Positions 29,788-39,669 of a DNA stretch of 39,669 nt are shown piece after piece (position 1 is the stretch's first letter; each line of letters starts with the position of its first letter). The position numbers and the translations under genes were made by a program. The DNA comes from Diphasiastrum complanatum. Its lineage: Eukaryota; Streptophyta; Lycopodiopsida; Lycopodiales; Lycopodiaceae. The stretch lies in assembly GCA_029204225.1 (NCBI GenBank), contig MU835374.1, positions 1 through 39,669 of the forward strand, written 5' to 3'. The notes under the pieces are model-generated. The model worked only from the letters and a program-made list of their open reading frames with translations. It did not search any database and was not told the DNA's origin.

Positions 29788-31400
29788 AGCCTACGCTCAA
29801 TCTTTTGTTGCATGTCCTCTCGATGTACAACAACACTCCCTTGATGAGAAATGTTGAAGCTCCACCTCCTTGACAAAATGATAAGCCACTTCAATATGCT
29901 TGCTCCTTGCCAAATATGATTGGACTCTCTGAAAAAATCCAGCAAGTTAAGATCCTTTACCATCCTTTTGATCCAAAGCAGCTTCTTTGTGCATGAAGTC
30001 AAGGCTTTGTACTTGGCCTCCTAGATTAATGCAATTATAGCTAGGGGATGGAGTCACATTTTTACAGCCAGAAGTTGATGCATCGACTGTTTACCAACAG
30101 AAGAAAGAGGAGCCATCATTCTCTTCATTTTCCAGCACATTTTCTTGCCTTGCCACAGTCAATGCAAGTCTTTCTAAGGCACTACAGGCAGCCATCGACC
30201 TTCTACACACCACTCAAGACTTCAACTTTTTTTCTAACTGCTCTATGTGTTGTGGCAACATTATACTGGCTTTTGAGCACCTTGTACAAGTCAAATGCTT
30301 ATTGGGGTTCTCTCTTGTAGCAGTTGAAGAGATTCTTCTCTTGCACATTTTTCTCTGGTCATAACATGCCATGCAAAGATCATCTGGGCTTGTCAAAAAG
30401 TGATTCACTAGAGGAGAACAATGTTCAAACATGTTCGCAAAGTCATATTGACAATACAATAGTAAACAGAAGTGTGGATGTCCATGAAATTGTGGATATA
30501 ACATGACCACAATTTGAGTTACAAGGCTTTCAATATGATGACAAGAATGCAATAATGGAAAAAAAATGTGGATGATGAAGCATGCATCAAAGTAAATCTT
30601 GAATGTGTTGACAATGATTTTCAACTAATACTTCAAAAACGTATCCTTCTGGTTGGATCATGTAAATTATTTCTTCTATAACTCCATTCAGATAAGTTGT
30701 TTGTACATCACGTTGATGTACTTTGAGGTCGGCCACAACAACAAAAGATAAGAGGACTCGGATCGATGAATGTTTGACTACTGGACTTAAGGTCTCATTG
30801 TAGTTGATGTTTGGGATGTGATAAAATCCTTACTAGTCGGGCCTTCCTTCTATCAATACTCTCGTCAGCTTAGTACTTGATCTTGAAGACTCATTTGCAA
30901 TCGATAAGATTGATGTCGGTTCGACCAATGACCATGTCGGGTTCTTCATCAAAGAGGAATAATCTCTGTCCATTGCTTCTCTCCAGAGATTGGAGTCTGA
31001 TTGGCTAAGTGCCTCTTCAACTATAGTCGGTTCCTGCCTTAAAAGACATGAAGAGTCATGAATATACCTCATGGGTTGTGTGCGCGCTTGGTTTCATCTT
31101 CTTGGAGGTCGTGTTGGTTGATGATCCATTTATTAGTCAGGTTGTTGCTGAGTAACAACAATGTCTTCCTCTGATTCGCTATCGAGTAGGTGATTGACTA
31201 CTGACGCAATGGAGTCTGGGGCTCGAATTGTCGTGTCGGTGGCAGGTGTTGAATGTTTGAATGGAAATTTACCTTTGCCTTTGAAGTCGATGAACGATCC
31301 TTGATAAAGACTATATCCTTGCTGAATAAAATGTACTTGGTATTGGGATCATTTGAATTTTCGACTATTGATTCTTGTTTTCTTAGTTGGAAATTGAAAA
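29788..31400 (-). pseudogene. Ty1/copia pol remnant, proximal part of the split element
   Basis: Read 31400 to 29788. It starts in the integrase-RT linker (TKYILFSKDIVFIKDRSSTS near 31330), then the acidic SESEEDIVVTQQQ and TQPMRYIHDSS. The RT N terminus follows: EALSQSDSNLWREAMDRDYS and SLMKNPTWSLVEP, then, after a frame change, NYNETLSPVVKHSSIRVLLS and VQTTYLNGVIEEIIYMIQPE to about 30610. RT palm and thumb are replaced by about 600 bp of unrecognised sequence (30020-30610). RNase H resumes at 30002 with TSCTKKLLWIKRMVKDLNLL and SKHIEVAYHFVKEVELQHFS, and is cut by the LTR array at 29787. It continues at 26659. The 3' LTR is 25911-26374. Confidence 0.75.
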
Positions 31401-31739
31401 AGCAGATGTATTATGTGATTGTCCAAGTAATTTAACAGTTCAATGTGATTATGCTACTCAATTTTTGAATAGAAAAATACAAGACTCTTTGAATAATAAT
31501 GATGATAAAGCTAGGATTGGCATCTATTAAAGATTTAGACTACCTATTGGACAAAGATTACATAGACCATTTAGAGATGTAGGTTTATGAGGTTTGCAAT
31601 GTTATATTCCTTGATTGAGATCATGAATATTCTCAAAATAAATGACTATGGGTTATATTCTTCAATCAAGGTAGTTAGATGATTAAGTTGAAGAATAGTA
31701 ATGAGTTGTAATTTTGTTCGTCATAGTCATTGCAATTTT
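31401..31739. other. Short interval without a gene between opposing copia remnants
   Basis: AT-rich sequence between the upstream edge of the - strand copia element and the gag relic of the + strand one. No motif or repeat recognised. Confidence 0.45.
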
Positions 31740-33250
31740 TTTTTCCAGAATTCAGTTGCAAAATCTTAAAGAACACAACTAGAAATTGTAGAAAGGAAGG
31801 AGTAAGAACCAGTTCTCTCAAGCATCCAACAAAGACAAAGCCAAAAATCGAGACAAAGATGGTGAAGATGATGATACATCTCATCCTTCTAACTCAAAGA
31901 CCAAGAAGAAGAAAGTGAAGTGTTTCTTCTATGGCAAGAAGGGGCACTATGCCTCTAATTGCTTCAAGAAGAAAAACCAGCTCAAGCAAGCTAATCTCTC
32001 CAAAGAGATTGAAGAAGATTCTATTGCAAGTGATGGAGAAGGATCACTCATGGTGTCCAGTTTTTCTTCATCACCTTTCAAAAAAGATGAAGCTTGGTAC
32101 ATAGACAGTGGAGCTTCTTCACATATGTGCTATTCAAAGGAGTCATTTGACTCAATCTTACCTTTCAAAGGACTCAAGAGATCTATTTACACAACTAATG
32201 ATCATGAGTGCCCAATAGAAGGAGTTGGCAACATTCCATTAAAACTTGCTTCTTCAAAAGTTCTTGCACTTTCTAATGTTCTTTTCATTCCAAAGCTTAC
32301 AAATAACTTAATCAGTGTGGGAAAGTTGCTTGATAATGGTTGTGATGTAAAGTTTAACTCCAATACTTGTTTTATCAAGAGAAATGATGAGATCCTTGCT
32401 GATGGATCTAGATGTGGTGAAATTTTTAAGTTGAATACTTATAAAAATGCAAACCTTTGTGAAGTTGTTTTGTTATCTAAGGAGGACCTGTGGCATAGAA
32501 GGTTGGGTCATCCTAACTTCAAATCTATGACTTCTATGGTTAAGAAGGTGAAGGCTATTGGTCTTCCAAAATCTCTTTCTAAAGATTTCAAGCCTTGTGA
32601 GGCTTGTGCCATTGCAAAGTCACACAGAAAGCCATATCAGAAGTCTTTTATAAAGACTACTCATCCTTTGGAACTTATACACTCATATGTACATTTTTCC
32701 TCTTCTAAAAGTATTGGTGGTGCAACATGTTTTCTCACCTTCATTGATGACTTTACTAGATATACTTGGTTGTATCTACTTTCTTCAAAGGCTATGGTTT
32801 TTTATCACTTCCTAATCTTCAAAGATCAGATTGAAAAACAGTTTTCCTTCAAAGTTAAAGCTTTAAGATGTGATGGAGGAGGTGAATACATCTCCAACAA
32901 GTTTTATGATTATTGTGAAGGTGAAGGAATAAAGAGAGAGTTTTCTTGTGCTTATTCTCCATCTCAAAATGGAGTAGCTGAGAGGGAAAATAGATCTTTA
33001 TGTGAATGTGCTAAAGCAATTCGAGTAGCAGCTTCTTTGCCTATTGAATATTGGGGTGAATCTATAAATTGTGCAAACTGTTTGTGCAATAGATTACCTC
33101 ACAATGCACTTGTTGGAAAATCACCTTCTGAAGTCTTGTTTAAGAAGAAACCTAAGGTAGACCACCTTAGAGTTTTTGGTTGTGCTTGCTTTGTTCATGT
33201 GCCCTTGGAAACAAGAAAAAGAGATGATCCTAATTCTATTTTTATATATA
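31740..33250 (+). pseudogene. Ty1/copia gag end, protease and integrase
   Basis: A basic gag tail leads to KCFFYGKKGHYASNCFKKKN, a CCHC knuckle whose second Cys is Tyr. The same open frame (about 450 codons from 31915) holds the protease WYIDSGASSHMC with intact Asp-Ser-Gly, the GAG-pre-integrase zinc motif LWHRRLGHPNFKSMTSMVKK with CEACAIAK, and the integrase core. There the usual His-Ser-Asp-Val reads His-Ser-Tyr-Val, so the first catalytic Asp is Tyr. ALRCDGGGEYISNKF keeps the second Asp and NGVAERENRSL the Glu. Coding similarity ends at RKRDDPNSI near 33240, where foreign sequence begins. The pol resumes at 37258. Best preserved coding stretch in the window. Confidence 0.9.
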
Positions 33251-33303
33251 CTCATTTTATATTAGATAAAAAGTAACTTTGATTATACCGACGGAATCTA
33301 CAT

Positions 33304-33598
33304 AATGGAGCACTTTTGCTTTTTGGACGATCTCAATCCGAGCAATAGTAAGAAAGTTATGACAGTTCAACGTTTTTTAGACTAGGAAATATTTTTTCAT
33401 TGGAACCTAAAAGGGGTAGCACGCCGGCATGCTATCAATTTGAGTTAAAGGCTAAAAGCTTAAATTGATAGAATGCCGGCGTGCTACCTCTTTCAAGCTC
33501 CAAGAGAAAAAAAAAATTAGCCTAAAAAACTTTGAAGGGCGATAACTTTCTTAATATTGCTCGGATTGAGATGATGCAATGAGCAAAAATGCTCCATT
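33304..33598. repeat. Long inverted repeat (MITE-like foldback)
   Basis: The two halves are reverse complements about the centre near 33451. AATGGAGCA (33304-33312) pairs with TGCTCCATT (33590-33598); CTCAATCCGAGCAATA pairs with TATTGCTCGGATTGAG; and GGTAGCACGCCGGCAT (33415-33430) pairs perfectly with 33473-33488. CTATCAATTT (33432-33441) pairs with 33462-33471. A short AT-rich loop remains. The RNA would form a nearly 140-bp stem with a few mismatches. No reading frame. It sits exactly where the copia integrase is broken, so it could be a miniature inverted-repeat transposon or a small-RNA-producing hairpin. Confidence 0.85.
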
Positions 33599-33599
33599 T

Positions 33600-34565
33600 T
33601 TCATGTAAAATACATTGCTTTGCTCAAATTTGATTAAAAAAAAAATTGAAAATATTTTATTATTTCATCATCTCAACATAAGCTTAATAGTTAAGTTACA
33701 GCCTCCATCTAGAACATACAATAAAAATATTTTTTTTACCAATGTTGATTTTATGATACCTATCATAGGCTTGGCCACATACCATCATGTCTTTTAATGT
33801 ATGGTCATACATCAATCCTTGTCAGTAGACAAAAATGTTTTAGCTTGATAAATGTAAAATTAAAATGATTAAGTTTTCTGCGTTCTCAATGATATAGCAT
33901 ACTATGTACAATTTGTAGACATATCTTTTAGCTAGTAAGAAAATAAACAACATGATAATGAAGTATACAAATAGATTTCACCCCCAAAAGCGAAGTAGAA
34001 TAAATTTTAAAAACCCAAAAACAATGTAGCATGCCATGTGCTATGACGTAATCTAAAAATACTAAACTCGCAAAACTTGCAGATGATTTACTCGCAATAT
34101 GCCAAACCCCACGACTTCCTCACAGGAATCCCTTACGACGACTATTCAGGATGGTGCTTCAAACATATTTTGATTGCATTATGACAAATAGTAATGTGGC
34201 TTCAATATCTATTAATGGAATTGGAAGGAATTATATGAATCTCAATCCAATTGTTTCGTATTTAAGAAATTTTTGATCGATAGATATCTCATAATTTCCC
34301 AAAATACCCAAAACAAAAAAAAGCAATGAATTTCATTATTAGTATGGCCATTACAATAATTACTAACCATCAGTCTACATCATTCTCACCTAAGAAATTC
34401 CCTTTCGAATCACCGATGTCCCATACCACCAGATTTTCCTCCAAGAATCCTCTGCATCTAGATTTGTTTTGCCCAAAAAGTCAAAAAGACTATTTGGCTA
34501 TCCTATATCCAGCTATAGGATCAGAATCACAACTAATTCCAGGAGATACATCTAACCATTGAAAT
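33600..34565. other. Uncharacterised insert sequence within the split copia element
   Basis: AT-rich sequence without a recognisable gene; reading frames at 33615-33797 and 34326-34562 have no motif and do not match copia RT. It lies between the inverted repeat and the second copia remnant (34566-36400), all inside the gap of the 31740-38400 element. Confidence 0.4.
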
Positions 34566-35371
34566 CCCTCATGCTCCTTAAGTGTTACCCAAAGAATACC
34601 ACTCCACATCAGTCAACAACGATACCTCACTAATGTGTTGGAAAAATATGGAATGACCAACTACAAATGAGCTACTTTCCACTTGACCCTAGTCTAAAAC
34701 TATCGAAGGAAAAATGTTCTCAAACTGAGGCAGAAAAGGAGGAAATGAAACAATATCCATTTCACTCCATTATCGGCTCACTGATGTACGCAATGCTTTG
34801 CACTCAACCTGACCTTGCATACTCAATCAGTTCACTTAGCCAGTTCCTATCCAATCTAGGTCCACAACCTATTGGAAAGCACTCATAAAGGTCATGAAGT
34901 ATATCCAAGTAACAAAACATCTATGCATCTGTTATGGATGCAGCCAATTTGCCAATATTTTTGAAGGTTATACAGATGCAGGTTGGGTAGGAGATATCGA
35001 CACCAGAAGATAAACTTCTAGATTTGTATTCTTATTCAATCAAGGCCCAATCTCATAGAACAGCCGAAAATAGAACTCAGTAGCATTCTCATCAACTGAG
35101 TCATAATACATAGCGGAGGCAATTTGGCTAAGGAACCTGCTTGCAAATATTGACCTTGCTCAGTTACATCCAACAACCATATATTGTGATAATTAAAGCA
35201 CAATTGTACTATCTCTAAATCCGAGATTTCACTCTCAAAGCAAATATATCAAAATCAGGTATCACTATCTTAGAAAAAAAAGTGCAAAGCAAGGAAGTGT
35301 CATGGGTTTACTACAGATTAGATTCTATGGAAGCAGATTACTTCACAAAAGTACAATCCAATCAAATTTAA
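34566..35371 (+). pseudogene. Ty1/copia RT thumb and RNase H remnant
   Basis: Starts in the RT thumb (HISQQRYLTNVLEKYGMTNY), then SIIGSLMYAMLCTQPDLAYS and SSLSQFLSN. RNase H follows: Tyr-Thr-Asp-Ala-Gly-Trp-Val-Gly-Asp, several stops, STES, EAIWLRNLLANIDLAQLHPT, IYCDN, and RFHSQSKYIKIRYHYLRKKV, ending Ala-Asp-Tyr-Phe-Thr-Lys before a stop near 35370. It belongs to the same lineage as the RNase H fragments at 27486 and 28629. At least eight in-frame stops or shifts show it is older than they are. Polypurine tract and LTR follow at 35417 and 35425. Confidence 0.85.
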
Positions 35372-35416
35372 TGACATGCTAAATTTGAAGATCCAAGTTT
35401 TTCAGGATCCACATTA

Positions 35417-35424
35417 CGGGGGAA
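35417..35424 (+). other. Polypurine tract
   Basis: CGGGGGAA stands directly before TGTTGGATTG, the LTR start, and matches the position of AAGGGGGAG at 27822-27830. Confidence 0.65.
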
Positions 35425-36400
35425 TGTTGGATTGTAATGTTCAGGTCCAAAATCCATTTAGTAATGAGCATCTTGAAAAATTATGTCGAAGTCCGACTCC
35501 ATCGACTTTAAAGTCATCGAAGTCCAAAGTTTGATTTCATCGACTTCGATTTCTCCATGTAGATCTCAACTTACTCCATCAACTTGACATCATTGACTTA
35601 CTCGACATCATCAACTTCGACTTCAACATCAACTCACTCATCAACTCCATTGACATTCCATCACTTACTCGACATCGACTTACTCGACAATCGACTCCAT
35701 CAACTCCATCGACATTCCATCACTTACTCGACATCATCGACTCACTCGACTTACTCGACATCAACGTACCCGACTCACTCGACATCGACTTCAACTCCAA
35801 CTCCATCGACTTACTCTACTCCATTGACATCGACTTCAACACTAACTCCATCTACAATCCGACTTTGTCAACACTTCATCAACTCTCAACTATCGAAGTT
35901 GATATCAAAGTTCTGTTTCTATCAGATCTCTACTAATCCGATATCAATCGATACTCCCACTAGTATCCCACAGTTTTACAACAGGTGTGACGTTCTATGT
36001 AATTTAAGCTTAGACATTCTAAAATAATGAGATGTTGACATGTGTATTATTATTGAATTGGCACTCTGCCATGTCATTCTAAACTAATTAGGTGATGATC
36101 GTGAATGCACCGACTAAATTACAAAATATTCTTGATTCAATCTTATCCATTTATTAGGTCGGTGCCGTTTCATTTGTTCTTCCATTAAAGTATATTTCTT
36201 CGACGTAAGGCCTTCGACTTATATTTCTTCAAATCTTGGTTCCATAGTCTTCTTTATATATCTAAATCTGATTAGGTAAAGTCAAATGTATGTCTTTACT
36301 CATCCTCATGACTTTACTATGGTATCACACCACTAAAGACTACATCTAATTTTCGTTCTTTTGGATCTTTTCTTGGCCTACCCATTTCACTTCCAACACT
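35425..36400 (+). repeat. 3' LTR with internal minisatellite; right end uncertain
   Basis: Begins TGTTGGATTGTAATGTTCAG and shares AGTAATGAGCATCTTGAAAA with LTR family B. From about 35483 it diverges into TCGACTT-rich minisatellite sequence (35483-35860). The right end is placed near 36400 only because CACTTCCAACACTCA gives a possible CA end; no partner LTR exists in the window. Confidence 0.5.
35483..35860. repeat. Degenerate CATCGACTTACTCGA minisatellite
   Basis: Interspersed units such as CATCGACTTACTCGA, ACTCGACATCATCGA and CAACTCCATCGACATTCCAT repeat with variation. A ~50-bp block at 35639-35690 recurs at 35699-35750. The Ser/Thr-rich + strand frame at 35584-36027 is a by-product of the repeat, not a gene. 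Confidence 0.85.
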
Positions 36401-37257
<857 letters not shown>

Positions 37258-38400
37258 ATAACAAGTACAAGGCAAGGTTGATGGCAAAAGGATATGCTCA
37301 AGAACATGGTATTGACTATGATGAAACCTTTGCACCCGTGGCAAAGATGGTGAGTATTCGGGTCATCATCTCTCTTCTACTCTTTATGGATGGGACCTAT
37401 GGCAATTGGACATTACAAATGCATTTTTGAATGAAGATCTTGAGGAGGAAGTGTACATGGAGCAACCGGAGAACTACATTTCTTCTACAAAGCCAAAGCA
37501 CGTGTGTTTACTACAAAAGAATTTGTATGGCCTTAAGCAAGCACCAAGGAGTTGGCAATGCTAAGCTTAATACTTTTTTACTCTCTCAGGCTTTGTTATG
37601 AGTGAGTATGATCATTCACTTTATTATAGGCTTGTTGGAAATGATGTTACCATCTTGCTAATCTATGTGGATGATATCATCTTGAGTGGTGGAAACAATC
37701 AAGATGTGGAGGATATCAAAGGTGCTTTAAAGAAGGAATTTGAGGTGCATGATCTTGGTCACTTGCATTACATTTTAGGAATAGAAGTGATTAAATCTTC
37801 TCAATCTACTTTCATTTGTCAAGAGAAGTATGCTAATTCTATTCTAAAAAGATTTCATATGGTAGATGCAAAAGCTTGTGAGACACCAATGGAGTCTCAT
37901 GTAAAGCTAACTATAAGAGGTAATGAAAGATCCTTCAAGGACATTACTCTCTATAGGAAGATGGTTGGTTCACTCATCTATCTAACCACTATTAGACCAG
38001 ATCTAAGCTATTTTGTTAGAAAATTGAGTCAATTCATGCAAGATCCTAGTGAGGAGCATTGGAAGCTAGGAAAACGAGTTTTGAGGTATATCATGGGAAC
38101 ACGAGATTTTGGAATATTGTATAAGGGATCATCATCTAACTTGTTTGGATTTTCAGATTCGGACTATGTTAGAGATAGAATGGATAGGAAATTCGTAAGT
38201 CATAGGTGATGGAGATATATCATGGATGTCAAAGAAACAAGCCACTATCTCATTGTCATCTAGTGAGGTCGAGTACAAAGCACTTACACATTGCACAAAG
38301 GAGATAGTATGGATCAAGAGGATGATCAAGAATCTTCACTTGCTAGATTTTCCAGAGAGCCCAATTCTTAGTGTAGATGCTGATTTTTCTACATTGGTAA
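37258..38400 (+). pseudogene. Ty1/copia reverse transcriptase and RNase H (distal part of split element)
   Basis: Resumes with [20 protein letters not shown] and [17 protein letters not shown]; a frameshift at about 37410 leads to [20 protein letters not shown] and [13 protein letters not shown] second shift near 37565 leads to LLIYVDDIILSGG, the intact catalytic motif. KFEVHDL-type LGHLHYILGIEV and the thumb follow, then RNase H with FSDSDYVRDRMDRKF. A third shift near 38205 leads to SWMSKKQATISLSSSEVEYK and HCTKEIVWIKRMIKNLHLLD. It stops near 38400, short of the Asp-Ile-x-Thr-Lys end and LTR. Upstream integrase is at 31740-33250. Closely related to the - strand element at 29788 (shared TKEIVWIKRM type). 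Confidence 0.9.
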
Positions 38401-38429
38401 GATTGGTGAGTTGCTTGCTTTTCTAAACA

Positions 38430-39669
38430 AAGATCATTTGTAGGTTTGGATCTTAATGGATCTCAAATCTTTCACATCAAATACCCCCATATGTATTGCA
38501 GGCGTCAAATTCACCATTGACTATGTTATACTAGACCTCCCAGAAGATGTATATACATACAAACTCCTTTTTGGTACACCCTGGCTACAAATGGCAGGCG
38601 TCGTTCAAGATTGGAAGCGAAGTAAGATAACCTTTGGCAATAATGAAAAGCGAGTCACCGTTTACTCCATAGGCGATATTAAGCCCACCAAGGTTTTGAT
38701 GACTGGTCATCCACAACCTATGATGCATCTGATATTATTCCTATCATGCCAAAAGGACACTATACGCGCTCAACCAATATCATCAATTTGGGGTCACACA
38801 TTAGCCACAGTGAACTGTGTTGACTCCAACAGATGCCTCATCAAGACCATCGAAGAAGACACCCATATCCTCCCATCTTCTACTGACATCGAGATATCCA
38901 TCATTCCTCTGATGATGATAGATCCCTATTCCCATAGCTTGGTGCCTCGAAGAAACTATTGTTTCTACAACCCATGTTTCGAAAGATGGAATTCTTTTGA
39001 TGAATGATGAGGAAATGAGTGACAAACAAGTCCTCAACTATTTCGATAATAAACTATTTGTGCATAAAACGATCCCAAAGGAGATTAAGTCCCCGGGCCC
39101 TATGGCTCATATACAACTTACCTCCAAGGTAGTCAACACAGTGGCCTATAGGCCCAAATCCAAAGTCTACCAATGGGAAGTGCACCCAGACAAAGTCTTG
39201 TGACGCCATCGACGACGAGTTAATCCTGAGAGGCAGACACACTGCCTCCACAAAATACCAGAAAGTCACGGTTTAAACAAATAGAAAATAATATAAACGA
39301 AACTAACCGAGTGACAAAACAAATGCAAGCAAAACTTAAACAACCAATTCAAACTGTTATCCGAATCTCAAAAGGCCCATCCAAGCAAAACAACATCATG
39401 CTCCAATACCAAATCACCTACAATAATTTCCAAAAGTTCCCGAGAACTTTGTGGAACCACCTTTTGACCTTCCGCAACATTTTAAAGATTTCACGCTAGA
39501 TGATGCTGTCATCCAACTGCCACAACCACAGAGGGAATCTACACAGGGTTTTCCTTCCTTTGAGGGATCTGCCAAAACTGTCCAACTCAATCTTAAGAAT
39601 TCTGATGAAGTCATGGATCGTTTTGTTTATGTCGGAGCCCACCTGACACCAAATAAACTATTTGATTTT
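38430..39669 (+). pseudogene. Ty3/gypsy protease C-terminal half and protease-RT spacer
   Basis: The frame reads VKFTIDYVILDLPEDVYTYK, LLFGTPWLQMAGVVQDWKRS, ITFGNNEKRVTVYSIGD: the flap-to-end half of a plant gypsy protease. Compare the Leu-Leu-Gly-Arg-Thr-Trp-Leu and adjoining strand at 7680-7740. The Asp-Ser-Gly half is missing on the left, where copia RNase H ends. About 1 kb of spacer follows with frame changes (QVLNYFDNKLFVHKTIPKEI; AVIQLPQPQRESTQGFPSFE near 39500). No RT is reached before the window ends. It is a different gypsy copy and subfamily from the one at 6601-10345. Confidence 0.65.

Noticed and set aside
30048-30624. Frames on both strands in the middle of the split copia pol, including a Cys/His-containing - strand frame
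   Set aside because: Do not match copia RT palm or thumb and overlap one another; probably replaced or scrambled sequence.
35584-36027. Ser/Thr-rich + strand frame of 147 codons
   Set aside because: Arises from the CATCGACTT minisatellite inside an LTR; no independent motif.

Overview
The window looks like a transposon-rich, AT-rich stretch of a land-plant nuclear genome. The evidence is several Ty1/copia and Ty3/gypsy LTR retrotransposons with the plant-typical initiator-Met primer binding site (TGGTATCAGAG), long GA, TA and GT microsatellites, and short GT-AG introns of about 60-125 nt. No intact host housekeeping gene, rRNA, tRNA or CRISPR was seen. The compact introns and the style of the transposon genes would fit a non-seed plant (bryophyte, lycophyte or fern), but that is a guess. 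Almost every coding region is decayed by stops, frameshifts, deletions or nested insertions.

Layout. 0.6-5.7 kb: copia gag and pol remnants on both strands, with LTRs and primer binding sites. 6.6-10.3 kb: a + strand Ty3/gypsy gag-pro-pol remnant with two successive retropepsin-like domains and an internal deletion that removes RNase H. 10.4-12.5 kb: two overlapping copia gag/LTR remnants. 13.3-20.1 kb: a cluster of four intron-bearing genes in alternating orientation that is unlike the retrotransposons around it. 20.2-21.8 kb: an internally deleted copia element (LTR, gag start, LTR) on the - strand. 22-25 kb: mostly uninterpretable, with one primer binding site and one decayed multi-exon gene. 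25.9-31.4 kb: a - strand copia element split by a tandem array of three LTRs and two RNase H fragments. 31.7-38.4 kb: a + strand copia element split by about 4 kb that contains a long inverted repeat and another copia 3' end. 38.4 kb to the end: a gypsy protease and spacer fragment.

The most interesting region is 13.3-20.1 kb. Gene A (+) ends in a probable ubiquitin-like (beta-grasp) segment. Gene B (-) is a Ulp1/C48-like cysteine protease; just upstream, on the same strand, is a short reading frame starting with a near copy of the histone H3 tail (MAHTKQTAR). Gene C (+) is unrecognised. Gene D (-) resembles a DDE-type transposase with a zinc-binding insertion and an N-terminal coiled coil. 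A and B converge, B and C diverge from a GC-rich interval, and C and D converge. Inference: this is a decayed multi-gene DNA transposon (or transposon-like endogenous element) combining a transposase, a SUMO/ubiquitin-type protease, a ubiquitin-like protein and a chromatin-tail mimic. All four genes carry inactivating lesions in this copy, so activity would have to be sought in relatives.
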